Below are positions 34,246 through 46,343 of a stretch of DNA of 64,000 bases, piece after piece; the stretch's first letter is position 1; every line of letters begins with the position of its first letter. Location: NCBI RefSeq assembly GCF_020184175.1, contig NW_026083056.1:1-64000 (forward strand). The letters run 5' to 3'. Both the position numbers and the translations under genes were made by a program. The stretch is from Aphis gossypii. Its lineage: Eukaryota; Arthropoda; Insecta; Hemiptera; Aphididae. Under the pieces are notes generated by a model. It was not told the origin of the DNA, ran no database searches, and saw only the letters and a list, made by a program, of their open reading frames with translations.

Positions 34246-35088
34246 AACTGTCAAAACTGTACAAATTACAAATTTTATTAGCACTTAGGTTAAAAATAAA
34301 CATTAACATAAAATAAACATTATAGCTTATCTTATTATTATTATATATAATAACCTAACCTATACACTTATAGAATATGGATTGAGTAGTGAGTTCTTAT
34401 GTTCAAAATAACGTCATATTGTCGAGAAAATAAAAATATAACTTTATTTTTATGTATAACGATTTATCTCAATACGAACTAGGTAACTCCTGTCCATTTG
34501 GAGTTAAGAATGCATATACACGGTTGTTAATTTAGTTTAATTGTAATTTGTAATTGTAAACGTGGAAATTAACAAAAATGAAATGTAATCATGTTCATAC
34601 TTACCAAAAATATAATATACTTTACAGGTTGAAGTCACAAACCAATCACAAATATTTATTTGCTTAATAACATGCAGAGGAGTTAAAAAAACAAAATAGT
34701 CAACTTATTTTTTAAATTATAAATAAAACTGGTATATTCTTTCAAAATTAGTATATTTTTCAATGTGCATGTATTGGAATTTCTCCTTTTTTTTTATCAC
34801 ATTTTTTTTTTTTTTTTTTTACAACGAAACATTGTAGGATTACATATAAAAATTAATAATAAGCACATGCACTTTGAATAAAGTAAGTTTGTTAAAATTA
34901 TTTTTAACACAATTACATTTTAAGAAAACAACTTATTATAATGTCACTAGGGCCAAGCTTTTTTTCAAAATTTATATTTTGCATACATGTCATATTTTTA
35001 ATTGAATATCTATATTAACATTTTTTAATGCATAGTTTATGAATTCTAGTTAATGTTTTTTTTCATCTTTTAGTAACATTTAATATAA
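34246..35088. other. AT-rich spacer, no gene seen
   Basis: 3' flank of the coiled-coil gene; possible AATAAA signals near 34299-34316. A poly-T tract lies near 34803-34820. No coding content. Confidence 0.45.
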
Positions 35089-35572
35089 TATGTTCTACAT
35101 TTTTAAAATAGTTACAATATTGCAGAAGCAGAATAATTTAACTTTTTAGTTAAATTACATACTTGCATTTAACACATTTTTGATGCACAAATAAGTTCAT
35201 ATTTCAATTTTTTCATAAAAACCAGGCCTGTTATGAATTTAAAATTTCTATTAATACTATTATGAGCCTCTATAAAAATTGCACCATCATTTTAAAGTCC
35301 AGAACTATGGAAAATGTATTTCTAACTTGATGATACAGTTAAACCAAAATTTTCGTTATGCAGTTATGCAAAATACGAGTAATGATTTATGTATTCAAGA
35401 AATTAGAAATTCATATAAGGGCCCAGTTTTTAGGAAAAAATTATTGTAGAATATGAACTTATTTGTGCATCAAAAATGTATTATATATTTATATGCAAGT
35501 ATGTAATTACTTACTAAAAAATGTTATTACTTGAATTATTACTTTAATAGAAACTATTTCTAATATTTAACA
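35089..35572. repeat. Long inverted repeat (foldback element), arms of about 100-160 bp
   Basis: 35151-35248 and 35405-35515 are inverted copies; core ACATTTTTGATGCACAAATA then AGTTCATATT is identical on both arms, followed by TAAAAACC/TGGGCC-type similarity. Weaker similarity extends the arms outward to about 35089 and 35572. Spacer about 155 bp. Non-coding. A MITE or foldback transposon is likely; the exact ends were not fixed. Confidence 0.7.
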
Positions 35573-37905
35573 ATAAATAGGCTACAACACCATCATTTAC
35601 CAAAAGGCAGATACAAGTCGAGGGCAAAGGGGACAATGCAACGGTTGCTGATGGACAATCCTTTTTTTTTAACTATTATGTATTAATCATACATTATAAA
35701 AATAAATACTTAGTAGCAATCTGAATATAGTAATTAATCATAGATGTTAAGATACCAAAAAATTTTTTTTTAAATTATTTATTTGATTTATAATAGAATA
35801 TTAACTTATATTATTTAACAATATCTAAATTTCTATTTTTACTAATCAATGCACCGGCAAGACATAATATTTTATATTTATCTTTTAGGTTTAAAATTTA
35901 AATGATTGATGTTGTAACCTTATTTAAATTTAAGTACCTATGAAATATCATACAAATTACAATACATATTTTTCATTTAGTTTTATATACAAAATGATTG
36001 GTAATTGTTTTCCTCTGGAATGTTGGTTGGACTCAATTGTTAACATTTCTTTAAAATTTAGTTGATAAGGTATCTAAACAAATACAATAAAAACCTAATC
36101 GGTAACTTGAATAATATTTCACTTAAAATTTGTAGGTATTAAGTATACAAACCATATTTTTAATGTTGTTGCCTGTTGAAATATTAAAATCCAATAGGTA
36201 TAGAATCCAATATTTTTATTCTTATGGTTTCCAGTTGTAAATTGGAATATTGTTTTAATATTTATCATTCAAATCACTTGGATATTTTTAGTGAATACAA
36301 ATAATCTTTGAATATCATTATGAAGAATTTTAGTATGTTATAGATTTTCTAAAATGGCATTGACTATAGAGCAACTAGCAATGTTATAGTCCTACTGGAT
36401 TGTATTATCAAAATATTAACCATATTGACTGAAATAATTATTAACAAGTCAATGGTCCATATAAATTTCAACAAAAATTGTGTAGAGCTGATGTATTACT
36501 GAAATCAAAATGTTTAAAAATAATGATAATAAGAATTATTTATTATAGTTTTTACATAAACAATATAGTGACCAGAAATACTATTTTTTGAAGCAAGTCC
36601 TATTGTCATTAAAAATAGTATATTAAATTGTAATCTACATTTTAATAAAGTTTTGTATTAATTTATTCAAATTTCACACTTGGTATTTTACCTTTAAATA
36701 ACTAAAATATTTATAATTAGTACTTTAGTTTAATTTACTTACATTTCATAGAATTGTTATCATAAAGACGCACATCTAATGAGTTGACATAATAAATTGA
36801 AATAATTAGCTTTTTAGTACCTAGGGAATAATAATAATTAAAAAAAAATACAATTTTGTAAGATATGACATATGGTCTATGATATGGCAAATGAGTACCT
36901 ATATGCATTCAGCATTGACAATTACGACAGAGGAGAAGCTAAATTTTAAAATATACTTTTTTTAAATTTTTATATCTGGTCACCATATATATAACTACAA
37001 AACAAATAATACTTACCAATATTTAATAGGACTTTCCAAGTATCCAATTTACACGCATTATATCAATTTAAATAAGTACTTCTATGTTTAATTAAATTAA
37101 TAAACAAAATAAAATATAATATAAACAACATACCATGACATATTATTATAATATAATATTAACTGTTATGTCATGTTGTTTTATTATAATGCTGATGTCT
37201 GATGTACTATGCATCACTACTCACTAGATTACTACATAGTCATACTACATACTACATAGTACAATATGGCGTACAGCGTACTGTCAGACGTTAAAGTTGT
37301 CAGTAAGTATTAAGTAAGTTGTCACGAGGTATCGTGTAATCATGAAACATTATACAACTGAAATCTGAAGGATAGCTGCTGCTTGCTAGTAAGTTGTAGT
37401 TGCCGATCTCGGATACGTACATATTATACATAGGTAACATAAACTTATACTAGGTAATAAGTATAAGGTCTGTGGTATTGGTATTATTGTTTTGTGATTA
37501 TACAGGACGCAAGATTATTATTTTGCTTCATGAATTTATTGTTTTAGGTTGGCCGGAGTTACATAATACAGGGGTATTTTAACTTTTGGCTTTTCATAAT
37601 TACTAACCGGTATTATATTAAAATGACTTATTAAGCATCATCGTCGGAGTCGGTAATTGAAAGCGATAAGCAAATAATAGTATTTATAGTAGTAATTTTA
37701 GTCCAATTAATTATAATTATATGACAATTGATAATAAGCTATAACAGCTAATAACAGGTACAAATTTAATATTATCACTACTCCCCGCTACACAATGGAT
37801 CGATGATATCGAATTCATTACTATTATAGCTACTGGACTTAACAAATAAAAATCCCAGTACTGACTAATTAGTACTGATGTATGACACCTAAAAACTTTT
37901 TAAAA
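35573..37905. other. AT-rich spacer, no gene seen
   Basis: About 2.3 kb of AT-rich sequence. TAGTGACCAGAAAT near 36567 and its inverted relative ATATCTGGTCACCATATA near 36972 could bound a 430-bp element. The segment 35590-35660 is less AT-rich but not coding. No RNA gene recognised. Confidence 0.4.
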
Positions 37906-37909
37906 CCAA

Positions 37910-38586
37910 TGTAGTGATCTCTCACTATCGTTTATAAATGAGTGCTTGACATCTGCAGTTGGATCAAGTTGTCGAGAAAAGATTACGGGTTTTAAAAGTG
38001 AGACAAAGACACAATGTTAATACAAGAGTTTATTAAAATTAAAGTTATAATCTGTTACAATAAAACAAGTGTATAAGAATTTGAGGACAGCACGTTAAGT
38101 AGCTGCCCGAGAAAAAGTTAATCTAAAATTTGGACATAGACTAGCTCTATGTGGATGTGAAACTAATTCTAAAAATTAAGACGGACAGAGACCTGTATTT
38201 ATATGGTTCTCTGTACCCCCTGGTTGTACATGATAGAGGCTAGGAAATGGACAAAAAGGTGTGTTATAGAATGTTGTCATTGTAGCTACAAAAGTGGTTT
38301 TGCGCCCAAGACACTTAACCCTGGATTGGACTTGTTGTTGTGCTATTATACCAAGGCGTGCGCATCTACGATTTATGTGCATGGCTTGTTTGTCAAAAGG
38401 GCAAGAAAAAGTTGTTTGTGGCTGTGTTTTCCCATACGCTTTGATTCTTGGAAATTGCCATCAAATGTAATTACGTATTGCTACGAGTATGATAATAAAA
38501 TATTTAAATGTGAAGAACCTCGTAGTATATGTAAATGAGTTAAAATAGAAAAGAAAATAGTGAGACGACTCCGTCGGCTTACTACA
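37910..38586 (-). mobile_element. Solo LTR, 677 bp, with 4-bp target duplication CCAA
   Basis: On the minus strand it begins TGTAGTAAGCCGACGG and ends GATCACTACA. CCAA flanks it at 37906-37909 and 38587-38590. Minus-strand features fit an LTR: TATA-like CATATAAATAC near 38198-38209 and a TTTTAATAAACTC poly-A region near 38025-38035. The beginning is nearly the same as that of the Gypsy 3' LTR at 55720 (TGTAGTAAACCGACG) and of the solo LTR at 60783 (TGTAGTAATCCGACC), so all three belong to related Gypsy families. No PBS, PPT or internal region is attached. Confidence 0.82.
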
Positions 38587-39145
38587 CCAACCAACTTTGA
38601 GCAGCTATAACTCGCCAACGGATCAATGAAAGTTAAAAATTTTAACGTGAAAATTCATGAAAAAAATGGTTCTATTAATTTATAAAATTATTAATATAGG
38701 TTGCCATTTGAAAATCAAAAGTTGATAGTTATTTTGCTATTAAATATATGAGTGAAAAAAATTAAAATTTTATACAGTTGTAGAAAAACATGTATCTAAA
38801 CATTTGAAAAAAAAATTGGAAAAAAAATCTATACTTTTTGAAATAATGAGTGTTCAATGATAAAAAAATCACCCTGTATATATATTTACTTGTATAAATA
38901 AGAAATGGAAATGGAAAATTTTAAAGCAGCTTTAAATAAAATGAACAATAGACATACATTTATTAAATGTAGTGATTTGGAAAAAGAAAAACCATTCAAA
39001 GTAAAATACATATTTTGGTAAAAAATTATCTATTGTATTAAACACAAAGATATACTTCAGTAGATATAAAAACAATAAGAAATAATTTAACTGTTTTAAT
39101 TGTTTTTAATCAGTGAAATTATTATTTTGAAAAAATATGGTCCGA

Positions 39146-39868
39146 TTGGCTGTATTAATGAACCCACCTCTGTTAGTATACCCTAACTGGGGGAACGGGA
39201 ATTTTAACTTAATGACGGATGCAAGTCAATATGCTATTGGGGCCGTCCTTTCACAAGGGGAGGTACCAAAAGATCAACCAGTAGCTTATGCAAGTAGGAC
39301 GTTAAATAAGGCCTAAACAAATTACAGTGTTATTCAAAAGGAATTGTTAGCGATAGTGTGGGCAGTTAAATATTTTAGGCCGTACCTATACTGGAAAAAA
39401 TTTAAAATAATTACTGACCATCGACCATTGACATATTTATTTAATATAAAAGATGTTTCATCTCAATTAATGCGATGGCGTTTACAACTCGAAGAGTACG
39501 ATTACGAAATTGTCTATAGAGCGGGACCACAGCATGCAAACGCGGACTGTTTATCACGTATACATGTAGTTACAAATAATGAGCCAATTAACGATTTCGA
39601 TGAATTTAAAAAGGCGGAAAATAAACCGATATTTAATTCTAAAATAAAAGAAATAAAAGGCAGTATTAAACACGCAAAACCCGACGAAAACGTAATTTTA
39701 TCTATAACAAGCGATAAAATAATAACGCATCCGGCGATAAGAGGGATTATTAGTAATAACAATTTGCTAGGTCAAATAACGTTTAATGAAAGTAATTTTT
39801 TTTTTGTTAAGCAATTAGACAAATTAATAATATTTTACAATTTAAAAAATAATTATTATACAGAGATG
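39146..39868 (+). pseudogene. Gypsy pol fragment: RNase H domain, 5'-truncated, one nonsense codon
   Basis: Starts inside the end of reverse transcriptase (NPPLLVYPNW). RNase H residues are visible: Asp in NLMTDASQYAIGAVLSQG, Glu in QKELLAIVWAVKYFRPYL, Asp in ITDHRPLTYLF and Asp in HANADCLSRI. In-frame TAA at about 39315 (usual Glu codon position). The frame continues through the linker to ENNYYTEM-type sequence at 39868, where the Polinton derivative is inserted, and resumes at 46344. Gag, protease and most of RT are missing to the left, where similarity ends near 39130. Confidence 0.88.
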
Positions 39869-39877
39869 AGTAGTATA

Positions 39878-40180
39878 TTTTGGGGGATTCTGACCGCTGA
39901 TCCACCGCATCCACATCCCACATCCCACCGCATCCACATCCCACCGCATCCCGCATCCCTCCTCGCCCACCGCGTCACTGCACCCTCACCGCATCCCACA
40001 TCCCTCCTCGCCCGCCGCGCCGCCATATTCCCTACGTAACCGACATATCGTACAAGCATTATCATTTTCTTATCACTGTTATCAAGCATTTATCAGTTAT
40101 AAAATTGTTATCACATATTATCAATCATTTATCAGTTATCAAATTGTTATCAATCATTTATTTTTATCAGTTATCATATA
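39878..40180. repeat. Sub-terminal arrays of the Polinton arm (GC minisatellite, TTATCA cluster)
   Basis: 39895-40020 is built from CATCCCACCG, CATCCACATC and CCTCCTCGCCCG units, unusually GC-rich. 40060-40180 contains about ten TTATCA words spaced 6-20 bp apart. Both are repeated in inverted form at 46025-46330. Terminal iterons of this sort could bind the element's replication or integration proteins (inference). Confidence 0.65.
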
Positions 40181-40295
40181 TTTAAAAAATATAATATTCT
40201 GCGTTAGAATCGATCCGGGAGGGTATGAGCGTATCATTTTACCACCTTCCCACCTCGACTCTAACCCATTGAACAATATAGTCAATACTGCTATA

Positions 40296-40860
40296 TTTAA
40301 ATACACGCTAAATAATATACATAATCATATAAATATTCTATAGCTACCTCTTATACTTAGGAAAATCATATACAAAAAATGTAATTAAATTTAGACTCAG
40401 TTATATATTTATTACCACCACCACCCATTGAAACTATTACATTTAAATACACGCTAAATAATATAATCATATAAATACTCTATAGTCTCCACTTATAATT
40501 TTAGAAAAATAAGTGAATATACTTTTGTATATATATTCGCTCGAGTTGCCAGGACGTCGCCGACTCTTAATAGCCACAATGGCCATTTATATTGAAAGAC
40601 ACTTAACAATAATAGGTATATTATCCGTATTCAATTAAATACCTATTCACATACCACCTGGACATTAGTGATTGAAAGACATTTAATAATGGTAGTAATA
40701 ATCACAAATAAATGTCTTCTTAATGTGCCCTACCGGTCGTCAGAATGTCGTGGAATCTTAATAGCCACAATGACCATTTATAATGAAAGACACTTCCGCC
40801 TTATCGGCATTAAGAGACATATCCTTATTCAATTAAATATTCACTAATAGCTCTGATTAT
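40296..40860. repeat. Direct repeats within the Polinton arm
   Basis: Repeat 1: ATTTAAATACACGCTAAATA then ATAT...AATCATATAAATA at about 40296 and 40441. Repeat 2: ACTCTTAATAGCCACAATGG then CCATTTATA...GAAAGACACTT at about 40561 and 40753, with a partial copy (ATTGAAAGACATTTAATA) near 40671. Both recur inverted in the right arm. Non-coding. Confidence 0.65.
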
Positions 40861-41076
40861 ATTCTGACAGCTTAAGTTTCCCGTCATTAAGATATTTATT
40901 TAACAAAAAGCCTAAGGATTTCGCATACTCTTAATAATATTTTAATAGTATAACTAGTAGTTCTTTTATGATTATCGGTTATATATATCACTGAGCATAG
41001 CTGAATCGGTTTAGTCTGTTCCGACACGTTTACACGCTCCGACTTTTTAGTACAAGTGTTAAATTTTCGTTTCATC

Positions 41077-43375
41077 ATGTTTAAATGCGAACAGTGCCCA
41101 TCTGAGTTTTCGCGCAAGGACAGTTTAACCAGGCATAAGAAAACACATGATAAAGTCTGCTTTCCATGCGTGCAATGTGCTAAATCATTTAGTTACCAAT
41201 CGAACCTTGTTCGCCATATGAAAAACACTCACAACCGTGCACGACGTGATATCACGACTCCACAAGTACAAGATGTACAACGAGGTGAAATAGAGATTGC
41301 CCCGAACATAATAGTGCCAGATCAACCAGCAGGCCCCTCAAATCAGCCTCAAAATTCGAATAATACACAAAACCAACATTTTTCTGAAGATGATTTGTGT
41401 ATAATGGACGAATATCAACCAGTACGACAGAGTGTCATACAGTTCGCGCCTCGCATTGCTCCACAGATCCAGATTGCCCCTCAAATTTTCGTTCCCGATA
41501 TCCAGGCCGGTTGCTCGAACATGGTAGCCGAGGACGAGATTTGCATGGCAGTTATGGACGAATTTGAAAATGAGGATGATTTGTGTATGATTGCAATGGA
41601 CGAATATGAGAAACAGAACGCTATTACAGGTTAGTTTATTTTTTTTTTTTTTTTCAAACTCAAATTAATTAGGTTTTTTCATTTTTTAAAAAGATTCTTA
41701 CACTACATCCGTTAAAAGGGGACGTACTTCCATCGCGAATACCACGTCGAGTGCTAGGGCGAAAAAAGCTCGTATGAACATGGTTAAGGCGCCTGGGTTC
41801 ACAGAAATTTCCTCATCTGCGAATCGAAAAATCGTGTGGTTTTATGTCAAAAATATAAACAATGTTCAAAATTATCCCGACTTTCTCCGCTCGATCGAGC
41901 CTGAGCTAAATCAAATATTAAAAACACGCGTTCAGCAAGGGGCGATTAAATTTAATCTTAAGCTCGAGGCGACGTACAGCCAGCCAAACGTAGAGAATTC
42001 AGCCGAGAACCGTGCGTTTAAAACTTCAGCCAGAGAAATTTTTATGTATACGGATATCGACTCAATAGTAGAACAAGCGTTCGTAAAATTATTAGCTGAG
42101 GAAGACGCTTATGTTTCTCGCGGTAGTGGCTTTACTTTGGAATCCATAGACGGCTTATTATTAGGAATATACAATTACACACCAATGACTGGGTCGTCAT
42201 ATATTGAATTACCGGCATGTATAGATAGGAAACGGGCCACCATTAACCCACAAAACAATGACCAGCAATGTTTCAAGTGGGCGATTCTTGCGAGGCATGT
42301 GGCAGAGAATTTATCAGAGAAATATAAATATTGTGTCGGTGAAAACTATACACACCACGAAGGAAAATATAATTTTGATGGTATTTCGTTTCCAACACCA
42401 CTATCGGATATTTCTAAATTTGAAAAAAATAATCCGAACGTCACTGTGAATGTGTATGGGTTAGACAAAAAGTTACAGCCACCGCGTAAATATCCAACGT
42501 ACGAGGTGTACCCGCTACGTGTCGCTGATGAGGAGAAAGCCAACCACTTTGATCTGTTGTTGGTAACGGACGACGAAAGCGGGTCGCACTACATCTACAT
42601 CTCAAATTTTTCCCGCCTTATACGCTCTCAAAAGACTGGACATAAAGAGAAAGTAGTGTTTTGCAAAAGGTGTTTCACATCATTCGATGACAGGCGGCAT
42701 AAATACAAGTTGAGCGGACAGGAGGCGTTAACTCAGCATAAGCTTATATGCGGTGCACATAAGCTAATATTACCGATGATGCCTGAAGAGGGTACAGTTC
42801 TTGAATTTAACGCTTGGCAAAACGCACAGAGGCATCCTATTGTTATATATGCCGATTTTGAGGCTCTGCTTGTAAAGACGGATGAGATGAAGGGTAAAAA
42901 TACAACAATCATACAAAAACACCGTCCTATGAGCTATGGTCTCATTGTGAAGGCGAGTGAAGATGTACCGACAGAGCTATTGAGTGAACACAATATTCCA
43001 ACAAAACCAGTGATCTACCGAGGAAGCGAGAGTCAGCCTGATGTGGCGAGACATTTCGTCGATACCGTGACGGATATATCGTTGAAGATTGAAAAGTTAC
43101 TGAAGACGAATATGCCGCTAAATATGTCCGCAGACGACATACAAGCTCATGAAGCAGCGACGCACTGCAATCTATGCAAATGCGATGTTAATAACTACAC
43201 CCGTATTCGCGATCATGATCACTTGACCGGGAAATTTAGACAGACTTTATGCAATATATGTAATTTAAGTCTTAAACAACCGAAATACGTACCAGTTTTC
43301 ATTCATAATCTTTCCAATTACGATGCTCATTTTTTGGTGTTATTAGATTGGCGGCGAGAGTTGATAAGCTTGTAG
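41077..43375 (+). CDS. Polinton zinc-finger/protein-primed DNA polymerase B, N-terminal part (left arm)
   Basis: Exon 1 41077-41629 starts MFKCEQCPSEFSRKDSLT, giving two C2H2 fingers (CEQC...H..H and CVQC...H...H), then an acidic linker with repeated MDEYE/MDEFE. Exon 2 starts at 41694 after a 64-bp intron; the split codon keeps frame. Exon 2 is the DNA_pol_B_2 N-terminus and exonuclease: HPIVIYADFEALL (Exo I, Asp and Glu present), Cys/His clusters FCKRCF...HKLIC and CNLCKCD...RDHDHLTGKFRQ, then HNLSNYDAHF (Exo II). At about 43335 the sequence switches to the opposite strand and the frame ends 13 codons later at 43375, so Exo III and all polymerase motifs are missing. It cannot be an active polymerase. 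The open frame from 41694 to 43335 is intact. Confidence 0.88.
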
Positions 43376-45114
43376 CCATAAATCTGAATGTATCCACGAA
43401 TCTGATCGTAAAATCGTTACTTATGTATTTCGAAAAAGTAACGAATTTCTCCTCGCTGTTTGGAATTACTTTTATTCTATGTGTATCATAACCAAGTTCT
43501 GTTACTATAAAATGAGCATCGTAATTGGAAAGATTAGAAGACTTTCTCTTTATGTCCAGTCTTTTGAGAGCGTATAAGGCGGGAAAAATTTGAGATGTAG
43601 ATGTAGTGCGACCCGCTTTCGTCGTCCGTTACCAACAACAGATCAAAGTGGTTGGCTTTCTCCTCATCAGCGACACGTAGCGGGTACACCTCGTACGTTG
43701 GATATTTACGCGGTGGCTGTAACTTTTTGTCTAACCCATACACATTCACAGTGACGTTCGGATTATTTTTTTCAAATTTAGAAATATCCGATAGTGGTGT
43801 TGGAAACGAAATACCATCAAAATTATATTTCCTTCGTGGTGTGTATAGTTTTCACCGACACAATATTTATATTTCTCTGATAAATTCTCTGCCACATGCC
43901 TCGCAAGAATCGCCCACTTGAAACATTGCTGGTCATTGTTTTGTGGGTTAATGGTGGCCCGTTTCCTATCTATACATGCCGGTAATTCAATATATGACGA
44001 CCCAGTCATTGGTGTGTAATTGTATATTCCTAATAATAAGCCGTTTATGGATTCCAAAGTAAAGCCACTACCGCGAGAAACATAAGCGTCTTCCTCAGCT
44101 AATAATTTTACGAACGCTTGTTCTACTATTGAGTCGATATCCGTATACATAAAAATTTCTCTGGCTGAAGTTTTAAACGCACGGTTCTCGGCTGAATTCT
44201 CTACGTTTGGCTGGCTGTACGTCGCCTCGAGCTTAAGATTAAATTTAATCGCCCCTTGCTGAACGCGTGTTTTTAATATTTGATTTAGCTCAGGCTCGAT
44301 CGAGCGGAGAAAGTCGGGATAATTTTGAACATTGTTTATATTTTGACATAAAACCACACGATTTTTCGATTCGCAGATGAGGAAATTTCTGTGAACCCAG
44401 GCGCCTTAACCATGTTCATACGAGCTTTTTTCGCCCTAGCACTCGACGTGGTATTCGCGATGGAAGTACGTCCCCTTTTAACGGATGTAGTGTAAGAATC
44501 TTTTTAAAAAATGAAAAAACCTAATTATTTGAGTTTGAAAAAAAAAAAAAAAAATAAACTAACCTGTAATAGCGTTCTGTTTCTCATATTCGTCCATTGC
44601 AATCATACACAAATCATCCTCATTTTCAAATTCGTCCATAACTGCCATGCAAATCTCGTCCTCGGCTACCATGTTCGAGCAACCGGCCTGGATATCGGGA
44701 ACGAAAATTTGAGGGGCAATCTGGATCTGTGGAGCAATGCGAGGCGCGAACTGTATGACACTCTGTCGTACTGGTTGATATTCGTCCATTATACACAAAT
44801 CATCTTCAGAAAAATGTTGGTTTTGTGTATTATTCGAATTTTGAGGCTGATTTGAGGGGCCTGCTGGTTGATCTGGCACTATTATGTTCGGGGCAATCTC
44901 TATTTCACCTCGTTGTACATCTTGTACTTGTGGAGTCGTGATATCACGTCGTGCACGGTTGTGAGTGTTTTTCATATGGCGAACAAGGTTCGATTGGTAA
45001 CTAAATGATTTAGCACATTGCACGCATGGAAAGCAGACTTTATCATGTGTTTTCTTATGCCTGGTTAAACTGTCCTTGCGCGAAAACTCAGATGGGCACT
45101 GTTCGCATTTAACA
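43336..45114 (-). pseudogene. Polinton zinc-finger/DNA polymerase B, inverted right-arm copy, frameshifted and deleted
   Basis: Mirror copy of the left-arm gene. Compared with the left arm it has 1-bp losses in homopolymers: near 45113 (after the ATG, disabling the first finger frame), near 44345 and near 43833, so it is broken into pieces (45023-44559, 44357-43746, 43749-43534). It also lacks the left arm's 42653-43305. After that deletion it runs past the Exo II block into sequence the left copy does not have (ELGYDTHRIKVIPNSEEK, FVDTFRFMATSLSTLAANLI, 43508-43336), the next part of the exonuclease/linker region. The strand switch at 43336 then joins it to the left arm. Confidence 0.85.
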
Positions 45115-46343
45115 TGATGAAACGAAAATTTAACACTTGTACTAAAAAGTCGGAGCGTGTAAACGTGTCGGAACAGACTAAACCGATTCAGCTATGCTCA
45201 GTGATATATATAACCGATAATCATAAAAGAACTACTAGTTATACTATTAAAATATTATTAAGAGTATGCGAAATCCTTAGGCTTTTTGTTAAATAAATAT
45301 CTTAATGACGGGAAACTTAAGCTGTCAGAATATAATCAGAGCTATTAGTGAATATTTAATTGAATAAGGATATGTCTCTTAATGCCGATAAGGCGGAAGT
45401 GTCTTTCATTATAAATGGTCATTGTGGCTATTAAGATTCCACGACATCCTGACGACCGGTAGGGCACATTAAGAAGACATTTATTTGTGATTATTACTAC
45501 CATTATTAAATGTCTTTCAATCACTAATGTCCAGGTGGTATGTGAATAGGTATTTAATTGAATACGGATAATATACCTATTATTGTTAAGTGTCTTTCAA
45601 TATAAATGGCCATTGTGGCTATTAAGAGTCGGCGACGTCCTGGCAACTCGAGCGAATATATATACAAAAGTATATTCACTTATTTTTCTAAAATTATAAG
45701 TGGAGACTATAGAGTATTTATATGATTATATTATTTAGCGTGTATTTAAATGTAATAGTTTCAATGGGTGGTGGTGGTAATAAATATATAACTGAGTCTA
45801 AATTTAATTACATTTTTTGTATATGATTTTCCTAAGTATAAGAGGTAGCTATAGAATATTTATATGATTATGTATATTATTTAGCGTGTATTTAAATATA
45901 GCAGTATTGACTATATTGTTCAATGGGTTAGAGTCGAGGTGGGAAGGTGGTAAAATGATACGCTCATACCCTCCCGGATCGATTCTAACGCAGAATATTA
46001 TATTTTTAAATATATGATAACTGATAAAAATAAATGATTGATAACAATTTGATAACTGATAAATGATGATAATATGTGATAACAATTTTATAACTGATAA
46101 ATGCTTGATAACAGTGATAAGAAAATGATAATGCTTGTACGATATGTCGGTTACGTAGGGAATATGGCGGCGCGGCGGGCGAGGAGGGATGTGGGATGCG
46201 GTGAGGGTGCAGTGACGCGGTGGGCGAGGAGGGATGCGGGATGCGGTGGGATGTGGATGCGGTGGGATGTGGATGCGGTGGGATGTGGGATGTGGATGCG
46301 GTGGATCAGCGGTCAGAATCCCCCAAAATATACTACTGAGATG

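Larger units (their letters stand above)
39869..46337. mobile_element. Polinton/Maverick derivative: 6.47-kb near-palindrome with target duplication GAGATG
   Basis: Begins AGTAGTATATTTTGGGGG and ends with its exact reverse complement. GAGATG lies at 39863-39868 and 46338-46343; AG-starting ends and 6-bp duplications are Polinton hallmarks. Left arm 39869-42652 and right arm about 43548-46337 are near-identical inverted copies of about 2.8 kb. The right arm has one extra 15-bp unit in the terminal CATCCACATCCCACCG array and several 1-bp losses in homopolymers. The unmatched centre (42653-43547) holds the left arm's extra DNA polymerase sequence (42653-43305), and 43336-43507, which is polymerase sequence in minus sense. 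Arms carry, from outside in: the GC-rich minisatellite, a cluster of TTATCA words (40060-40180), two direct repeats, and the zinc-finger/polymerase gene. It lies in a Gypsy pol gene. Mobilisation in trans by full Polintons is inferred. Confidence 0.93.

Noticed and set aside
38203..38538. 111-codon plus-strand ORF
   Set aside because: It lies wholly inside the solo LTR on the opposite strand and has no domain-like features.
38905..39021. 38-codon ORF (MEMENFKAALNKMNNRHTFI) resembling the start of a small Polinton protein
   Set aside because: Similarity rests on a few residues (KCSDLEKEKPFKV) from memory, and the frame ends before any conserved block.
43534..44357. Independent second DNA polymerase gene on the minus strand
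   Set aside because: It is the inverted, frameshifted copy of the left-arm gene, not a separate gene.
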